Assembly (NCBI GenBank): GCA_036502625.1
Contig: DASXYG010000055.1
Coordinates: 124,001 to 188,000, forward strand
Origin: DASXYG01 sp036502625
Lineage (GTDB): Bacteria > Actinomycetota > Actinomycetes > Streptosporangiales > Streptosporangiaceae
Direction: 5' to 3'
DNA length: 64,000 nucleotides
Shown: one piece after another, positions 1 to 7,793 of the stretch
Layout of the letters: every line of letters starts with the position of its first letter
Position numbering within the stretch: position 1 is the first letter of the stretch
Made by a program: the position numbers and the translations under genes
The notes under the pieces: model-generated
Database searches by the model: none
Told to the model about the DNA's origin: nothing
Seen by the model: only the letters and a program-made list of their open reading frames with translations

Positions 1-789
1 GAACAGCCGCCAGTAGTCGCCCGGGACCCGGCCGAAGCGCACATGGTCGCAGACCTCGGTGCCGCCGAACACGATGACGGCCTCCGGGCGGGCCGCACGG
101 ACCGCGCGCGCGAGGCGCAGCGCCATCGGGAGCTGGCCGGTGTAGCTGACGGAGAACCCCACCACCCGCCAGTCGCGCTCGCGCAGCACGTCGAGGAACG
201 GCCCCTCGACGTAGGGGTCGAACGGGGCGGTGAGGCGGTCGAGCACGGCGGGGTCGCACAGGTCGTCGTACGAGGACAGGTTCACCACCGGGCCCGGCTG
301 GTAGCGGAAGTCGGTGATGCTCTTGGGCACGCCGTCCAGGCAGAGCAGCTCCTGCCAGCGCTTCATGGCGAAGACGGCCTGCCGGTAGGTCGGGTAGTGG
401 TAGAAGGACCGCCGGTCGCGGAAGATGCCGACGGCCCTGCTGACGAAGTCCGCCGCGAGCCCCTCCCCCGCCAGGGCGGCGCGGTAGTCGAGCTCGTCCG
501 CCCTGGTGACGTCGGCGGACCCCTCGATGCGCCGGCGCGTCGCGGCCGCACGCTCCAGCAGCGGGCCGACGTTCTCCGGGCGGGCGAGATGGTTCAGCGC
601 CTCGATATTGGCGTCGACGCACCGGCCGCCGGAGAATCCCGCGCGCCGCGCCGACGCCACGAGATAGGAAATCGAATGGTACGGCTGTGTCGGATCGGTC
701 AGCGGCGGATTGATCAATAGATAAGCGAGTCCGCTTTCCCGGGGATCGCGGCGGCGCACCGCAGGCCTTTCGGTCAGGAAAACGCTCAC
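1..789 (-). CDS. B12-binding radical SAM enzyme, N-terminal part (runs off left edge)
   Basis: The frame opens at a GTG (789-787) 5 nt after a GGAGG ribosome site (795-799) and stays open for 263 codons to the window edge, so the protein is cut. Residues ~25-45 (INPPLTDPTQPYHSISYLV) look like the start of the cobalamin-binding Rossmann domain found in B12-dependent radical SAM enzymes. Residues ~205-245 hold VVGFSVSYTGQLPMALRLA and VIVFGGTEV, which suit the same fold. The CxxxCxxC cluster motif would lie outside the window, so the radical SAM half is inferred. The gene diverges from the RiPP operon starting at 1024 and shares its intergenic region, which suggests a tailoring role such as C-methylation or cross-linking of the same peptide. 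A long frame on the other strand of this DNA is an antisense shadow. Confidence 0.7.
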   Translation of the reverse strand, partial: MSVFLTERPAVRRRDPRESGLAYLLINPPLTDPTQPYHSISYLVASARRAGFSGGRCVDANIEALNHLARPENVGPLLERAAATRRRIEGSADVTRADELDYRAALAGEGLAADFVSRAVGIFRDRRSFYHYPTYRQAVFAMKRWQELLCLDGVPKSITDFRYQPGPVVNLSSYDDLCDPAVLDRLTAPFDPYVEGPFLDVLRERDWRVVGFSVSYTGQLPMALRLARAVRAARPEAVIVFGGTEVCDHVRFGRVPGDYWRLF

Positions 790-885
790 CGGTTCCTCCG
801 CGGTCGGTCTGCCGTCGCCCATTGGGCCGGTGATCGTGAGTGTGGCATGGCCGTCCGGCGTTGGGAAGTCGCGTCGGCCGCGGCG

Positions 886-938
886 TTCTTAAGAGGCATT
901 CGTGTGTTCTTAGGAACCCATGGCGCCGTCTTAGGAAT
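886..938. repeat. Three direct repeats (TCTTA core) at exactly 21-bp spacing, likely activator sites
   Basis: TTCTTAAGAG, TTCTTAGGAA and GTCTTAGGAA occur with the shared TCTTA core at 887, 908 and 929, exactly 21 bp apart (two helical turns). The last copy ends 18 bp before the predicted -35 box of the precursor gene, where an activator would sit. They lie in the divergent region between the B12 radical SAM gene and the RiPP operon and could serve both. The binding protein is unknown; the cyclase-STAND or ParB-like proteins of the locus are possibilities. Confidence 0.55.
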
Positions 939-955
939 TCGGAATGGCGAGAGGG

Positions 956-984
956 TGGACGGCACTGTGGGCGCGACATATTTT
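956..984 (+). promoter_or_regulatory. Predicted promoter of the RiPP operon
   Basis: TGGACG (956-961) and TATTTT (979-984) are separated by 17 bp and each match the sigma-70-like consensus at four of six positions. A start near 991 would give a leader of about 30 nt ending in a strong AGGAGGT ribosome site (1013-1019) before ATG 1024. Weak boxes with upstream repeats fit an activator-dependent promoter. Confidence 0.4.
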
Positions 985-1023
985 CGCTGACGTGGCAGAT
1001 CGCCCGACCACCAGGAGGTTCGT

Positions 1024-1209
1024 ATGTCGCAAGACCCACTCGCCGCGCTGAACGCCGCGGGCCTGCAGCAGCTTCCCGAGCAGATGCGGGTCGTGTTCGA
1101 GGAACTCAGCCCCGAGGAACTGCGGGTCGCCACCGCCATTCAGGAGCGGCTCAACGCCCTGACGCCCGAGGTCGAGGCCCAGGAAACCAAGAACAACTGT
1201 CTCTGCTAG
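1024..1209 (+). CDS. RiPP precursor peptide A with C-terminal Cys-Leu-Cys
   Basis: This 61-aa peptide starts at ATG 1024, 4 nt after AGGAGGT. The first ~55 residues are acidic and helical (LPEQMRVVFEELSPEELRV, then IQERLNALTPEVEAQETK), as expected of a leader. The end is NNCLC. A C-terminal cysteine is what EpiD/CypD/TvaF-type decarboxylases need, and such an enzyme is encoded two genes downstream. The peptide is clearly related to the second peptide at 4552-4734: the pattern L..L-(S/T)-x-E-E, then I..RL-(N/D)-A, then EV..QE-x-K is shared, but that one ends in KFL. I recall a family of radical SAM-linked actinobacterial peptides called aroma-sacti that resembles this; that is from memory. The leader/core boundary cannot be placed from sequence. 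Confidence 0.85.
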   Translation: MSQDPLAALNAAGLQQLPEQMRVVFEELSPEELRVATAIQERLNALTPEVEAQETKNNCLC

Positions 1210-1214
1210 TGGCA

Positions 1215-1243
1215 TCCCGGCCCGCCTTCCCGGCGGGCCGGGA
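1215..1243 (+). terminator. Perfect 12-bp intercistronic hairpin after precursor A
   Basis: Left arm TCCCGGCCCGCC (1215-1226), loop TTCCC and right arm GGCGGGCCGGGA (1232-1243) pair perfectly. No T-run follows, so partial termination or protection of the precursor mRNA end is more likely than full stop. This layout lets a precursor be made in excess over the enzymes downstream. Confidence 0.65.
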
Positions 1244-1266
1244 CACGAGCGCTGTGAGGTCAAGAC

Positions 1267-2625
1267 ATGGGCGAGAAGGTCAGCCGCTATGTGGTCGTCA
1301 GCGACCACGTCTACGGCGACGGCGGCGGAATCCGTGTTCAGGTCCTCTACGCGACGCGGACCGCGAAGACGCTGTTCGTCGTCCCCGAGGTCGCCGAGGC
1401 CGTGCGCAGGGGCGATCTCGACGCCATCCCGCCGGGCACGCGCGCCCAGTTGCGGCAGGCGCAGGCCGTGGTGCCGGACGGGCCCGACGAGCTGGAGGAG
1501 ATCCTGGAGCGCAACCGGACGGCCGCCCTGGACCCCTCGGCGCCGAGCTTCATCCTGCTGCCCACCTCGTACTGCAACATGGGCTGCACGTACTGCGGGC
1601 AGGAGCACGTACGCGGGCGCCTTTCCGCGGACCACCGCGACCGGATCCGGGCCCGGGTGCTGCGCGCCCTGCGGATGCCGGCGACCGAGCAGTTGGGCGT
1701 CGACTGGTTCGGCGCGGAACCGATGATGGGATACGCCGTCATTCGCGATCTCGCCGGCGACTTCATCCGCGCGGCCGACGAAAAGGGCGTGGCCTACACA
1801 TCCGAGATCGTCACCAACGGAACCCTGCTGACCGCGAAGAACCTCGACGTCCTCATCAGGGAATGCCGCATCTCGAAGTTCTGGCTCACCATCGACGGCC
1901 CGCCCGATGTGCATGACGTCCACCGGCCGATGAAGAGCGGTACCGGCTCTTTCTGGAAGATCGTGCGCACCATTCGCGCGGCCCTCGACAATCCCGACTA
2001 CCGGCATGTGGTGTTCGACTTCCGGACGAATATCGATGTGCGCAACCAGGACAGCGTCGACCGGTACATCGAGCTGATGGCCGAGCTGGGATTCGCCCGT
2101 CCGAATGTGAATTTCACGCTCGCCCGGATCCGCCCCTGGGGAAACGACGTCTCGGCCATCGAGCTGTCCTCCAGCGAATACGCGCAACGCGAGACGGCCT
2201 GGCTGGCCGCCATGCAGCGGCACGGCCTGCCGTTCATGCGCATGCCCACGCTGGCCAAGCGGATCACCTGCCCGGCGGTGAAGCGGACGGCCGAGCTGAT
2301 CAGCGGCGACGGCTCCGTCTACTCCTGCACGGACCACCCGCTCGTGCCCGGCGACGCGCAGAGCAAGGCGCTCGGCCACGTCGGCCAGGAGGATCTGCCC
2401 CCGATCCGCCCCAGGGGCGAGTTCGACGACTGGCACGACGAGATCGCGCAGGGGAAGTCGTGGTGCAGGGACTGCGTCTTCCTGCCCACCTGCGGCGGCT
2501 CGTGCCCCAAGGCGTGGCACGAGGGCAACCCGCCGTGCCCCAGCTACAAGCACAACGTCCAGGGCCGGCTCGACCTCGTGGCCGAGCGGATCGGCCTGCG
2601 GCCGGTCCCGGCCGGATTGGCGTGA
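1267..2625 (+). CDS. Radical SAM/SPASM peptide-modifying enzyme
   Basis: This 452-aa protein has the radical SAM cluster motif C103-NMG-C107-TY-C110, a GGEP-like element (FGAEPMM, ~149-154) and a C-terminal SPASM region with C335, C354, C400, C403, C409, C413 and C424 to hold extra Fe-S clusters. SPASM radical SAM enzymes next to small precursor genes install thioether (sactipeptide, ranthipeptide) or carbon-carbon links. The ~95 residues before the cluster motif may hold a leader-recognition element but show no clear RRE. The gene lies 57 nt after precursor A, so A is the likely substrate. The two core cysteines or nearby aromatic/aliphatic carbons are possible targets. Confidence 0.9.
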   Translation: MGEKVSRYVVVSDHVYGDGGGIRVQVLYATRTAKTLFVVPEVAEAVRRGDLDAIPPGTRAQLRQAQAVVPDGPDELEEILERNRTAALDPSAPSFILLPTSYCNMGCTYCGQEHVRGRLSADHRDRIRARVLRALRMPATEQLGVDWFGAEPMMGYAVIRDLAGDFIRAADEKGVAYTSEIVTNGTLLTAKNLDVLIRECRISKFWLTIDGPPDVHDVHRPMKSGTGSFWKIVRTIRAALDNPDYRHVVFDFRTNIDVRNQDSVDRYIELMAELGFARPNVNFTLARIRPWGNDVSAIELSSSEYAQRETAWLAAMQRHGLPFMRMPTLAKRITCPAVKRTAELISGDGSVYSCTDHPLVPGDAQSKALGHVGQEDLPPIRPRGEFDDWHDEIAQGKSWCRDCVFLPTCGGSCPKAWHEGNPPCPSYKHNVQGRLDLVAERIGLRPVPAGLA

Positions 2626-2632
2626 TGCTCCG

Positions 2633-3214
2633 GTGGAGGGCCAGTTCAACCTGCTCGTCGGCGCCTGCGGTGCGGCGAACGTGATCAACCTCCCCGGCTA
2701 CCTGACCGCGCTGCGCGGGCTGCCCGGCCTCCGGGTGCACGTGGTCATGACGTCCGCCGCGGCGCGGCTGCTGCCGGTCGCGACCGTACGGCTGGTGAGC
2801 GAGGCCGCGTACGGCGAGGGCGAGGCGAACCTCGACCCCGGGCACGTACGGCTGGCGACGTGGGCCGACCGGCTCATCGTGCTGCCGGCGACCGCCCACA
2901 CGCTCGCCGAGGCGGCGCACGGGTTCGCCGGAAGCCTGCTGATGGCCACGCTGCTGGCGCACCGGCGGCCGGCGATCTTCTTCCCCAGCATGAACGCCGC
3001 GATGTGGGACAAGCCGAGCGTCCGGCGCAACGTCGCCCAGCTACGGGCCGACGGCCACCACGTGGCCGACCCGGTGATGGCGCCGTGCTGGGAGATCGCC
3101 AGCGGTTCCGTGCGCACCGGCCCCGGGCTCCCCTCGCCGTCCCAGGTCGCCGGGATCATCGAGGACATCGTCACCCTGCGCGCGGCCGGCGCGGCGGAGG
3201 AGGGGGCAGGGTGA
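2633..3214 (+). CDS. HFCD flavoprotein, predicted C-terminal cysteine decarboxylase
   Basis: This 193-aa protein has the glycine-rich flavin-binding start LVGACGAANVINLPGYL (8-24) and the family signature PSMNAAMW (118-125), equivalent to PxMNxxMW in EpiD, MrsD, CypD and phosphopantothenoylcysteine decarboxylase. EpiD-type enzymes oxidatively decarboxylate a C-terminal cysteine of a peptide to an enethiol, which can then close an aminovinyl-cysteine ring. Precursor A ends in Cys, so a substrate is encoded two genes upstream. The GTG start at 2633 lies 8 nt after the radical SAM stop. At under 200 aa and inside a RiPP operon, the peptide-acting branch fits better than the CoA-pathway branch. 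No dehydratase for Ser/Thr is seen nearby, so the ring partner, if any, is unclear. Confidence 0.8.
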   Translation: MEGQFNLLVGACGAANVINLPGYLTALRGLPGLRVHVVMTSAAARLLPVATVRLVSEAAYGEGEANLDPGHVRLATWADRLIVLPATAHTLAEAAHGFAGSLLMATLLAHRRPAIFFPSMNAAMWDKPSVRRNVAQLRADGHHVADPVMAPCWEIASGSVRTGPGLPSPSQVAGIIEDIVTLRAAGAAEEGAG

Positions 3215-4734
3215 TCCGGACGCTGGTCGCGGCCGTCAAGACGCCCCTGACAACCGGGCCGATGGCGGTGCGCGGGTTCCCCCGGCTGATCGTCGGCGAG
3301 TTCACGTCGAGCGTCGGCGACCTGTGCACGGCCATCGCGCTGCCGTGGCTGGTCCTCTCGTCCAACGGCGGCGCGCTGCTGCTCGGCTACGTGATGGCCT
3401 GCTACGGCATCAGCCGGGCCGTCGCGATCCCCATCGGCGGCTACATCACCGACCGGTTCGGCGCGCGCCCCATCATGCTGGGCGCGGACATCGCCCGGTG
3501 CGCGCTGACCGCGATGCTCGGCGTCCTGACGTACACCGAGACGCCGTCGTTCGCCGTGCTGGCGCCGATCACCCTCGTCCTCGGGCTGTGCGGCGGCCTG
3601 TTCGTGCCGGCGTCCTTCTCTCTGCTCCCGTCGTTCCTCCCGGGCGAGGAGCTGGCCGCGGGGAACTCGGTGTCCTCGGTGGCCACGCAGCTCGGCAGCC
3701 TGCTCGGACCGGGCCTCGGCGGCCTGCTGACCTCGGTTTTCGGCCCCGGCCCCGCGCTGTTCGCGGACGCCGCCACCTTCCTGGTGTCCGCGGCCACGCT
3801 GTACGGGCTGAACGTGCCGAAGCCGGCCGCGCCCCAGAAGGAGGACGCCGGCGCGAAGGCGGTGAGCTTCCGCACGGTCCTCCTGCGCGGACGGTTCCTG
3901 CAGATGGTGCTCCTCGCGGCGGCCGTCGGGAACTTCGTGTACACGGGGGTCTCCGAGGTGGCCCTGCCCGCGCTGGCCCATCAGGACTTCGGCGCGGGCG
4001 GCTACGGCACGCTGCTCGCCGGGCTCAGCGCCGGCATGATCGTCGGCGCCCTGCTGGCCCGACCACGGTGGAGCGCGCTCAAGCCGGCCTACCTGCTGTT
4101 GATCCTGGTGCTCGTCATGGGCGTCTCCGTCTCCCTGGTGCCGTTCAGCGGCGGGCTGATCGGGGCGACGGCGTGCATCACCGTCTTCTCGATGGCCAAC
4201 GGCTGGTCCGGCATCGTGATCATGACGATGCTCCAGCAGTGGGCCCCGCCCCACCTGCTCGCGCGCGTGATGAGCGTGATGCTGCTGGCGATGTCGGGAA
4301 CGTTCCCGATCTCCGCGGCGGCGAGCGGCTGGGGGGTGCAGCGGCTCGGGGTGAGCACGCTCTTCCCGATCGCCGGCTGCGGCATCGCGCTCGCGATCCT
4401 CATCGCCGTCGCCCACCCCGCCTTCAGGAACGCCAGCCGCGGCGACCAGTACACCGACGACACGGCAGACACCGCAGACACGGCAGACACCGCAGACACG
4501 GCGACGGCGTCCGGCCCGGCAGGGGCCGGCGGGAAAGAGGTGGTGGGAACCATGACGTTCGACGCGCTCTCCGCTCTGCGACAGAACGGCCACGGGGTGG
4601 ACCTGCTCTCCACGGGCCAGAGACAGGTGCTGGCGGAACTGACCGAGGAGGAGGTGGGCCTCCTCAACCGCATCAAGGTCCGGCTCGACGCGGCGTCGCT
4701 TGAGGTCCAGGGCCAGGAGATCAAGTTCCTGTGA
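3211..4734 (+). CDS. MFS exporter fused in frame to a RiPP precursor-like domain
   Basis: GTG 3211 overlaps the previous stop (GTGA). Residues ~1-410 are a twelve-helix MFS transporter of the MFS_3/EntS-like drug and siderophore exporter type (FVPASFSLLPSFLPGEEL and TSVFGPGPALFADAATF are typical). The expected peptide export partner is inferred from context. No stop follows the last helix. The frame continues through five DTA repeats and a Gly/Ala linker into 60 residues homologous to precursor A (residues 448-507, from ATG 4552). The fusion may be real, or the precursor may be made separately from its own start. The repeat tract could have arisen by slippage that removed the transporter stop. 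Normal family length is ~410-430 aa. Confidence 0.75.
   Translation: MIRTLVAAVKTPLTTGPMAVRGFPRLIVGEFTSSVGDLCTAIALPWLVLSSNGGALLLGYVMACYGISRAVAIPIGGYITDRFGARPIMLGADIARCALTAMLGVLTYTETPSFAVLAPITLVLGLCGGLFVPASFSLLPSFLPGEELAAGNSVSSVATQLGSLLGPGLGGLLTSVFGPGPALFADAATFLVSAATLYGLNVPKPAAPQKEDAGAKAVSFRTVLLRGRFLQMVLLAAAVGNFVYTGVSEVALPALAHQDFGAGGYGTLLAGLSAGMIVGALLARPRWSALKPAYLLLILVLVMGVSVSLVPFSGGLIGATACITVFSMANGWSGIVIMTMLQQWAPPHLLARVMSVMLLAMSGTFPISAAASGWGVQRLGVSTLFPIAGCGIALAILIAVAHPAFRNASRGDQYTDDTADTADTADTADTATASGPAGAGGKEVVGTMTFDALSALRQNGHGVDLLSTGQRQVLAELTEEEVGLLNRIKVRLDAASLEVQGQEIKFL
4459..4503 (+). repeat. Five tandem 9-bp repeats encoding (Asp-Thr-Ala)5
   Basis: GACACGGCA and GACACCGCA alternate five times without interruption (the last unit ends GCG), so the array is also an 18-bp repeat. 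It is in frame and forms the linker between the MFS transporter and the precursor-like domain. Such a tract can change length by slippage in steps that keep the frame. Confidence 0.85.
4552..4734 (+). CDS. RiPP precursor-like peptide B (internal start in the MFS frame)
   Basis: ATG 4552 follows AGAGGTGGTGGGAACC. The same 19 nt including the ATG recurs at 4781-4799 before the cyclase gene, which supports a real translation start here. The 60-aa product shares the precursor A pattern (LAELTEEEVGLLNRIKVRLD, then EVQGQEIK) but ends in KFL instead of NNCLC. It lacks a cysteine, so it is not a substrate for cysteine decarboxylation. It may be a second substrate with an aromatic core, or a leader-only helper. 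It is also read as the C-terminal domain of the upstream MFS frame. Confidence 0.6.
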   Translation: MTFDALSALRQNGHGVDLLSTGQRQVLAELTEEEVGLLNRIKVRLDAASLEVQGQEIKFL

Positions 4735-4796
4735 CGTGACCGTACGCCCGGACGCGCGGCCCCGGCCGGGACACGGCAGGAGAGGTGGTGGGAACC

Positions 4797-7793
4797 ATGG
4801 CGTCGCCGGGGCTGCCGGACGTGCGCAAGAGCGTGGTCGTGCTCTTCATCGACCTGGTGGGCTCGACGGCGCTCAGTGAACGGTTCGACCCCGAGCGGAT
4901 GCACGGCGTGCTCCAGCGCTACCACGGCGTGTGCCGCGCGGCCGTCATCGAGCACGGCGGCGTGATCGAGAAGTTCATCGGCGACGCCGTGATGGCGGTG
5001 TTCGGCGTGCCGGCCGGTCATGAGGACGACGCCCTGCGCGCGGTGCAGGCGGCCAGGTCCGTCGTCGAGGCCGTTCCCCGGCTGGCCGCGGACCTGCGGT
5101 TCGTCGACGAACGGCTGGACGTCCACTGCGGGATCGGCGCCGGAGAGGTCGCCGTGATCAGCGTCTCGGACGCGGACCTGCGGGTCGTCGGCGACACCGT
5201 CAACACCGCCGCGCGCCTCCAGAGCGCGGCGCGGCCCGGGGAGATCCTCGTGAACCTGGGGGCCGCGCGGCTCCTGCGCGGCCGCGTCGGGCTCGAGGAG
5301 CTCGACCCGCTGCCCCTGCGCGGGAAGACCGCGCCGTCGCGCACCTGGCGGGTCACGTCCGCGGTCCCCGTGCAGCCCCTCGTCCAGGCGCCGCTGATCG
5401 GCCGCGCGGCGGAGCTGCTCGACCTGACCGGCAGCTACCGGCGGGTCGTGCGCGAGCGGGAGTGCCGGCACGTCGTGGTCCGCGGCGAGGCCGGGATCGG
5501 GAAGACCCGCCTCGTCCACGAGTTCGTGGCGCAGGTCGCCCCCGGGGAGGCCACCGTGCTGACCGGGTCCTGCCAGCCGTACGGGCGCGACATCACCTTC
5601 CATCCGATGCAGGCGATGCTGCGCGACTCGCTGCCCGGCGGGCTCCCGGGCGCTGACCGGCTGCTCGGCGACGGCGAGCCGGGGCGGCGCGCGCGGCGGA
5701 CGCTCGCGGTCCTCCTCGACGGCGAGCCCGGCCGGGTCACCGTCGGCGCCGAGGAGATCTGCTGGGCCGTCGCCCGGCTGTTCGCGGCGCTCGCGCGAAA
5801 GCGGCCGCTGATCCTCATCTGGGAGGACGTCCACTGGGCCGAGCCGATGCTGGTCGAGGCCATCGAGAACGTCGTACGGGAACTGGCCGGCCTGCCCGTC
5901 CTGGTCGTCTGCGTCGCACGGGACGAGCCGCAGGCCGCGCGCCCGCGGGCCAACGGGACGACGATCCGGCTGCGGCCCCTCGGCACGGCCGACACGTTGC
6001 GGCTGGTGGACCTCCTGTCGGCCGGGCAGGCGGACGTCACCGCGCAGCAGGAGCGGCCGGAGATGACGCGGATCGCCGAGCGCAGCGGCGGCAACCCGCT
6101 GTTCGCCACGACGCTGATCGACGCCCTCGCCGACGACGACGCGGTGATGGCGGAGCTCCCGCCGACGATCTCCGCCCTGCTCCAGGCGCGGATCGACGCC
6201 CTGCCCGCCGTGGAGAAGCGCACCCTGCAATGGGCCGCCGCCTGCGGCCACGACTTCCAGATGGACCAGCTCCGCGCGCTCGGCGACGGCGACGGGGTCG
6301 CCGGCGACGACGTGGCCCAGGCGTTCGCCGGCCTGACGCGGCGCGGGCTGGTCCTCCGGCTGCCGTCCGGGCGCCTGCGGTGCGGCCAGCCGCTCATCCG
6401 CGACACCTGCTACACGATGACGGCGAAGACGCTGCGGGCGCGGTGGCACGCGCTGCTGTCCGAACGCGAGCGCCCGGCCGAGGCCATGTACCACGCGGAG
6501 ACGGCGGCGCTGCTCTACCAGGACGTCCGCCCGGACGACCCGGGCCTGGCCGGCCTGTCCGACCGCGCGGTGCGGCTCCTCGTCGAGGAGGGCACGGCCG
6601 CGCTGCACAGGCGCGACACCGAGGCGTCCCGGTCCCTGTTCGAACGGGCGCTGCACCTGCTCACGGAGCGCGGCGGCCGGTTCGCCGACGTGACCATCCG
6701 GCTGAGCGAGGCGCTGCTCTCCCAGGGCGACGGCGACGGGGCGCTGCGCGTCCTCGACGACGGCGTACGGCGCGTGGACGCCGACCACCGGATCACGGTG
6801 AGCCTGCAACGCGACATCATCGGCTTCCGCATGGGGCGTACCGGCTTCCTGGCCGCCCAGGCGGGCCTCGACGGCTACGAGGCCGTGCTGCGCGACCGGC
6901 CGGAGGACCACGTGAGCTGGTGCCTGCTCCACCAGCTCAGAGGGTTCATCGAGCTGGGCGCGGACCGCGCGGGCCGGGCCGAGTCGGCGTTCCGCGACGC
7001 GCTCGCCCGTGCGCAGCGGCTGAACGAGCCCTGGACGGAGGACCGGCTGTCCAGCGCGCTGTGCGAGCTCGTCCAGTGGTCGCCGACCACGGTCGCCGAC
7101 GGGCTGGCGCTGTGCGACGAGCTCACCGAGCGGTTCGCGGTGGACCGGCTCCTGCTGATCCCCGTCATGATCACGCGTGCCCGGCTGCTCGCCCTCGCCG
7201 GCGACGCCGCCGGGGCGCGTACGACGCTGTCGGCCGCGCGCGAGCACGCCTCCGCCCTGCACGCGGCCCTGCCGGAGGTCGCGATCGCGCAGTCGGAGGC
7301 CGTCGTCCACGCGATGCTCGGCGAGCACGCGGCCGCCGCCGCGCGGTTCGCCGAGACGGCGGCGGCGCTGCGGAGCCACGGCCACCGGCAGCCGGCGCAG
7401 ACGATCGAGGTGTACGCGGTGCGCGAGACGCTGCGCGCCGGCCGGTACGACGAGGCCGCGCGGGCGTTCGCCGGGCTGGACACAGACGGCCTGACCGTAC
7501 GCGCGCGGATCTGGCTGCGGCTGCTGCGCGCCCGCCTCGCCGCCGGGGCCGGCCGCACCGAGGAGGCGTTCGGCCTGGCAGGCCGGGCCGTGGCGGAGCT
7601 GGTCACCGACGATCCCTGCCTGCGCGGCGACGCCTGGTTCGAGTACGCGGGCATCGCGCGGGCGGCGGGCCGTACGGACGACGCGGCGCGCGGCCGGTCC
7701 GAGGCCGCGGCCTGCTACGCCGCGAAAGGCGCGAACCCGCCCGCGGGCATGGCCGGCCCGCGCGCCGCCGGCGGGGAAGGCGGTGGCGCATGA
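4797..7793 (+). CDS. Class III nucleotide cyclase - STAND ATPase - TPR regulator
   Basis: This protein of 998 aa has three parts. Residues ~10-190 are a class III adenylate/guanylate cyclase with both metal aspartates (D19 in LFIDLVGST and D63 in EKFIGDAVM), the base-contacting K59 and the VVGDTVNTAARLQ segment with the transition-state Asn and Arg, so it looks active. Next is an AAA/STAND ATPase with P-loop GEAGIGKTRL (~230) and Walker B-like LILIWEDVHWAE (~338). The C-terminal ~400 residues are helical TPR-like repeats. Such fusions are usually signal-dependent regulators. A downstream GAF protein in the same operon could read the cyclic nucleotide. ATG 4797 is chosen for its spacing from AGGAGAGG; GTG 4785 is in frame but lies inside that site. 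Confidence 0.85.
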   Translation: MASPGLPDVRKSVVVLFIDLVGSTALSERFDPERMHGVLQRYHGVCRAAVIEHGGVIEKFIGDAVMAVFGVPAGHEDDALRAVQAARSVVEAVPRLAADLRFVDERLDVHCGIGAGEVAVISVSDADLRVVGDTVNTAARLQSAARPGEILVNLGAARLLRGRVGLEELDPLPLRGKTAPSRTWRVTSAVPVQPLVQAPLIGRAAELLDLTGSYRRVVRERECRHVVVRGEAGIGKTRLVHEFVAQVAPGEATVLTGSCQPYGRDITFHPMQAMLRDSLPGGLPGADRLLGDGEPGRRARRTLAVLLDGEPGRVTVGAEEICWAVARLFAALARKRPLILIWEDVHWAEPMLVEAIENVVRELAGLPVLVVCVARDEPQAARPRANGTTIRLRPLGTADTLRLVDLLSAGQADVTAQQERPEMTRIAERSGGNPLFATTLIDALADDDAVMAELPPTISALLQARIDALPAVEKRTLQWAAACGHDFQMDQLRALGDGDGVAGDDVAQAFAGLTRRGLVLRLPSGRLRCGQPLIRDTCYTMTAKTLRARWHALLSERERPAEAMYHAETAALLYQDVRPDDPGLAGLSDRAVRLLVEEGTAALHRRDTEASRSLFERALHLLTERGGRFADVTIRLSEALLSQGDGDGALRVLDDGVRRVDADHRITVSLQRDIIGFRMGRTGFLAAQAGLDGYEAVLRDRPEDHVSWCLLHQLRGFIELGADRAGRAESAFRDALARAQRLNEPWTEDRLSSALCELVQWSPTTVADGLALCDELTERFAVDRLLLIPVMITRARLLALAGDAAGARTTLSAAREHASALHAALPEVAIAQSEAVVHAMLGEHAAAAARFAETAAALRSHGHRQPAQTIEVYAVRETLRAGRYDEAARAFAGLDTDGLTVRARIWLRLLRARLAAGAGRTEEAFGLAGRAVAELVTDDPCLRGDAWFEYAGIARAAGRTDDAARGRSEAAACYAAKGANPPAGMAGPRAAGGEGGGA

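Noticed and set aside
43..720. Forward 225-codon open frame at the left edge
   Set aside because: It is antisense to the B12 radical SAM frame, is Arg/Gly/Val-rich without domains and has no ribosome site; the minus-strand protein is clearly better.
4459..4503. Short tandem repeat as a CRISPR or minisatellite array
   Set aside because: Units are 9 bp without spacers and stay in frame within a coding sequence; it is a coding repeat.
4089..7385. Reverse-strand open frame of 1098 codons
   Set aside because: It lies opposite the MFS and cyclase-STAND genes, is low-complexity Arg/Gly/His sequence and reflects GC-rich codon shadowing.
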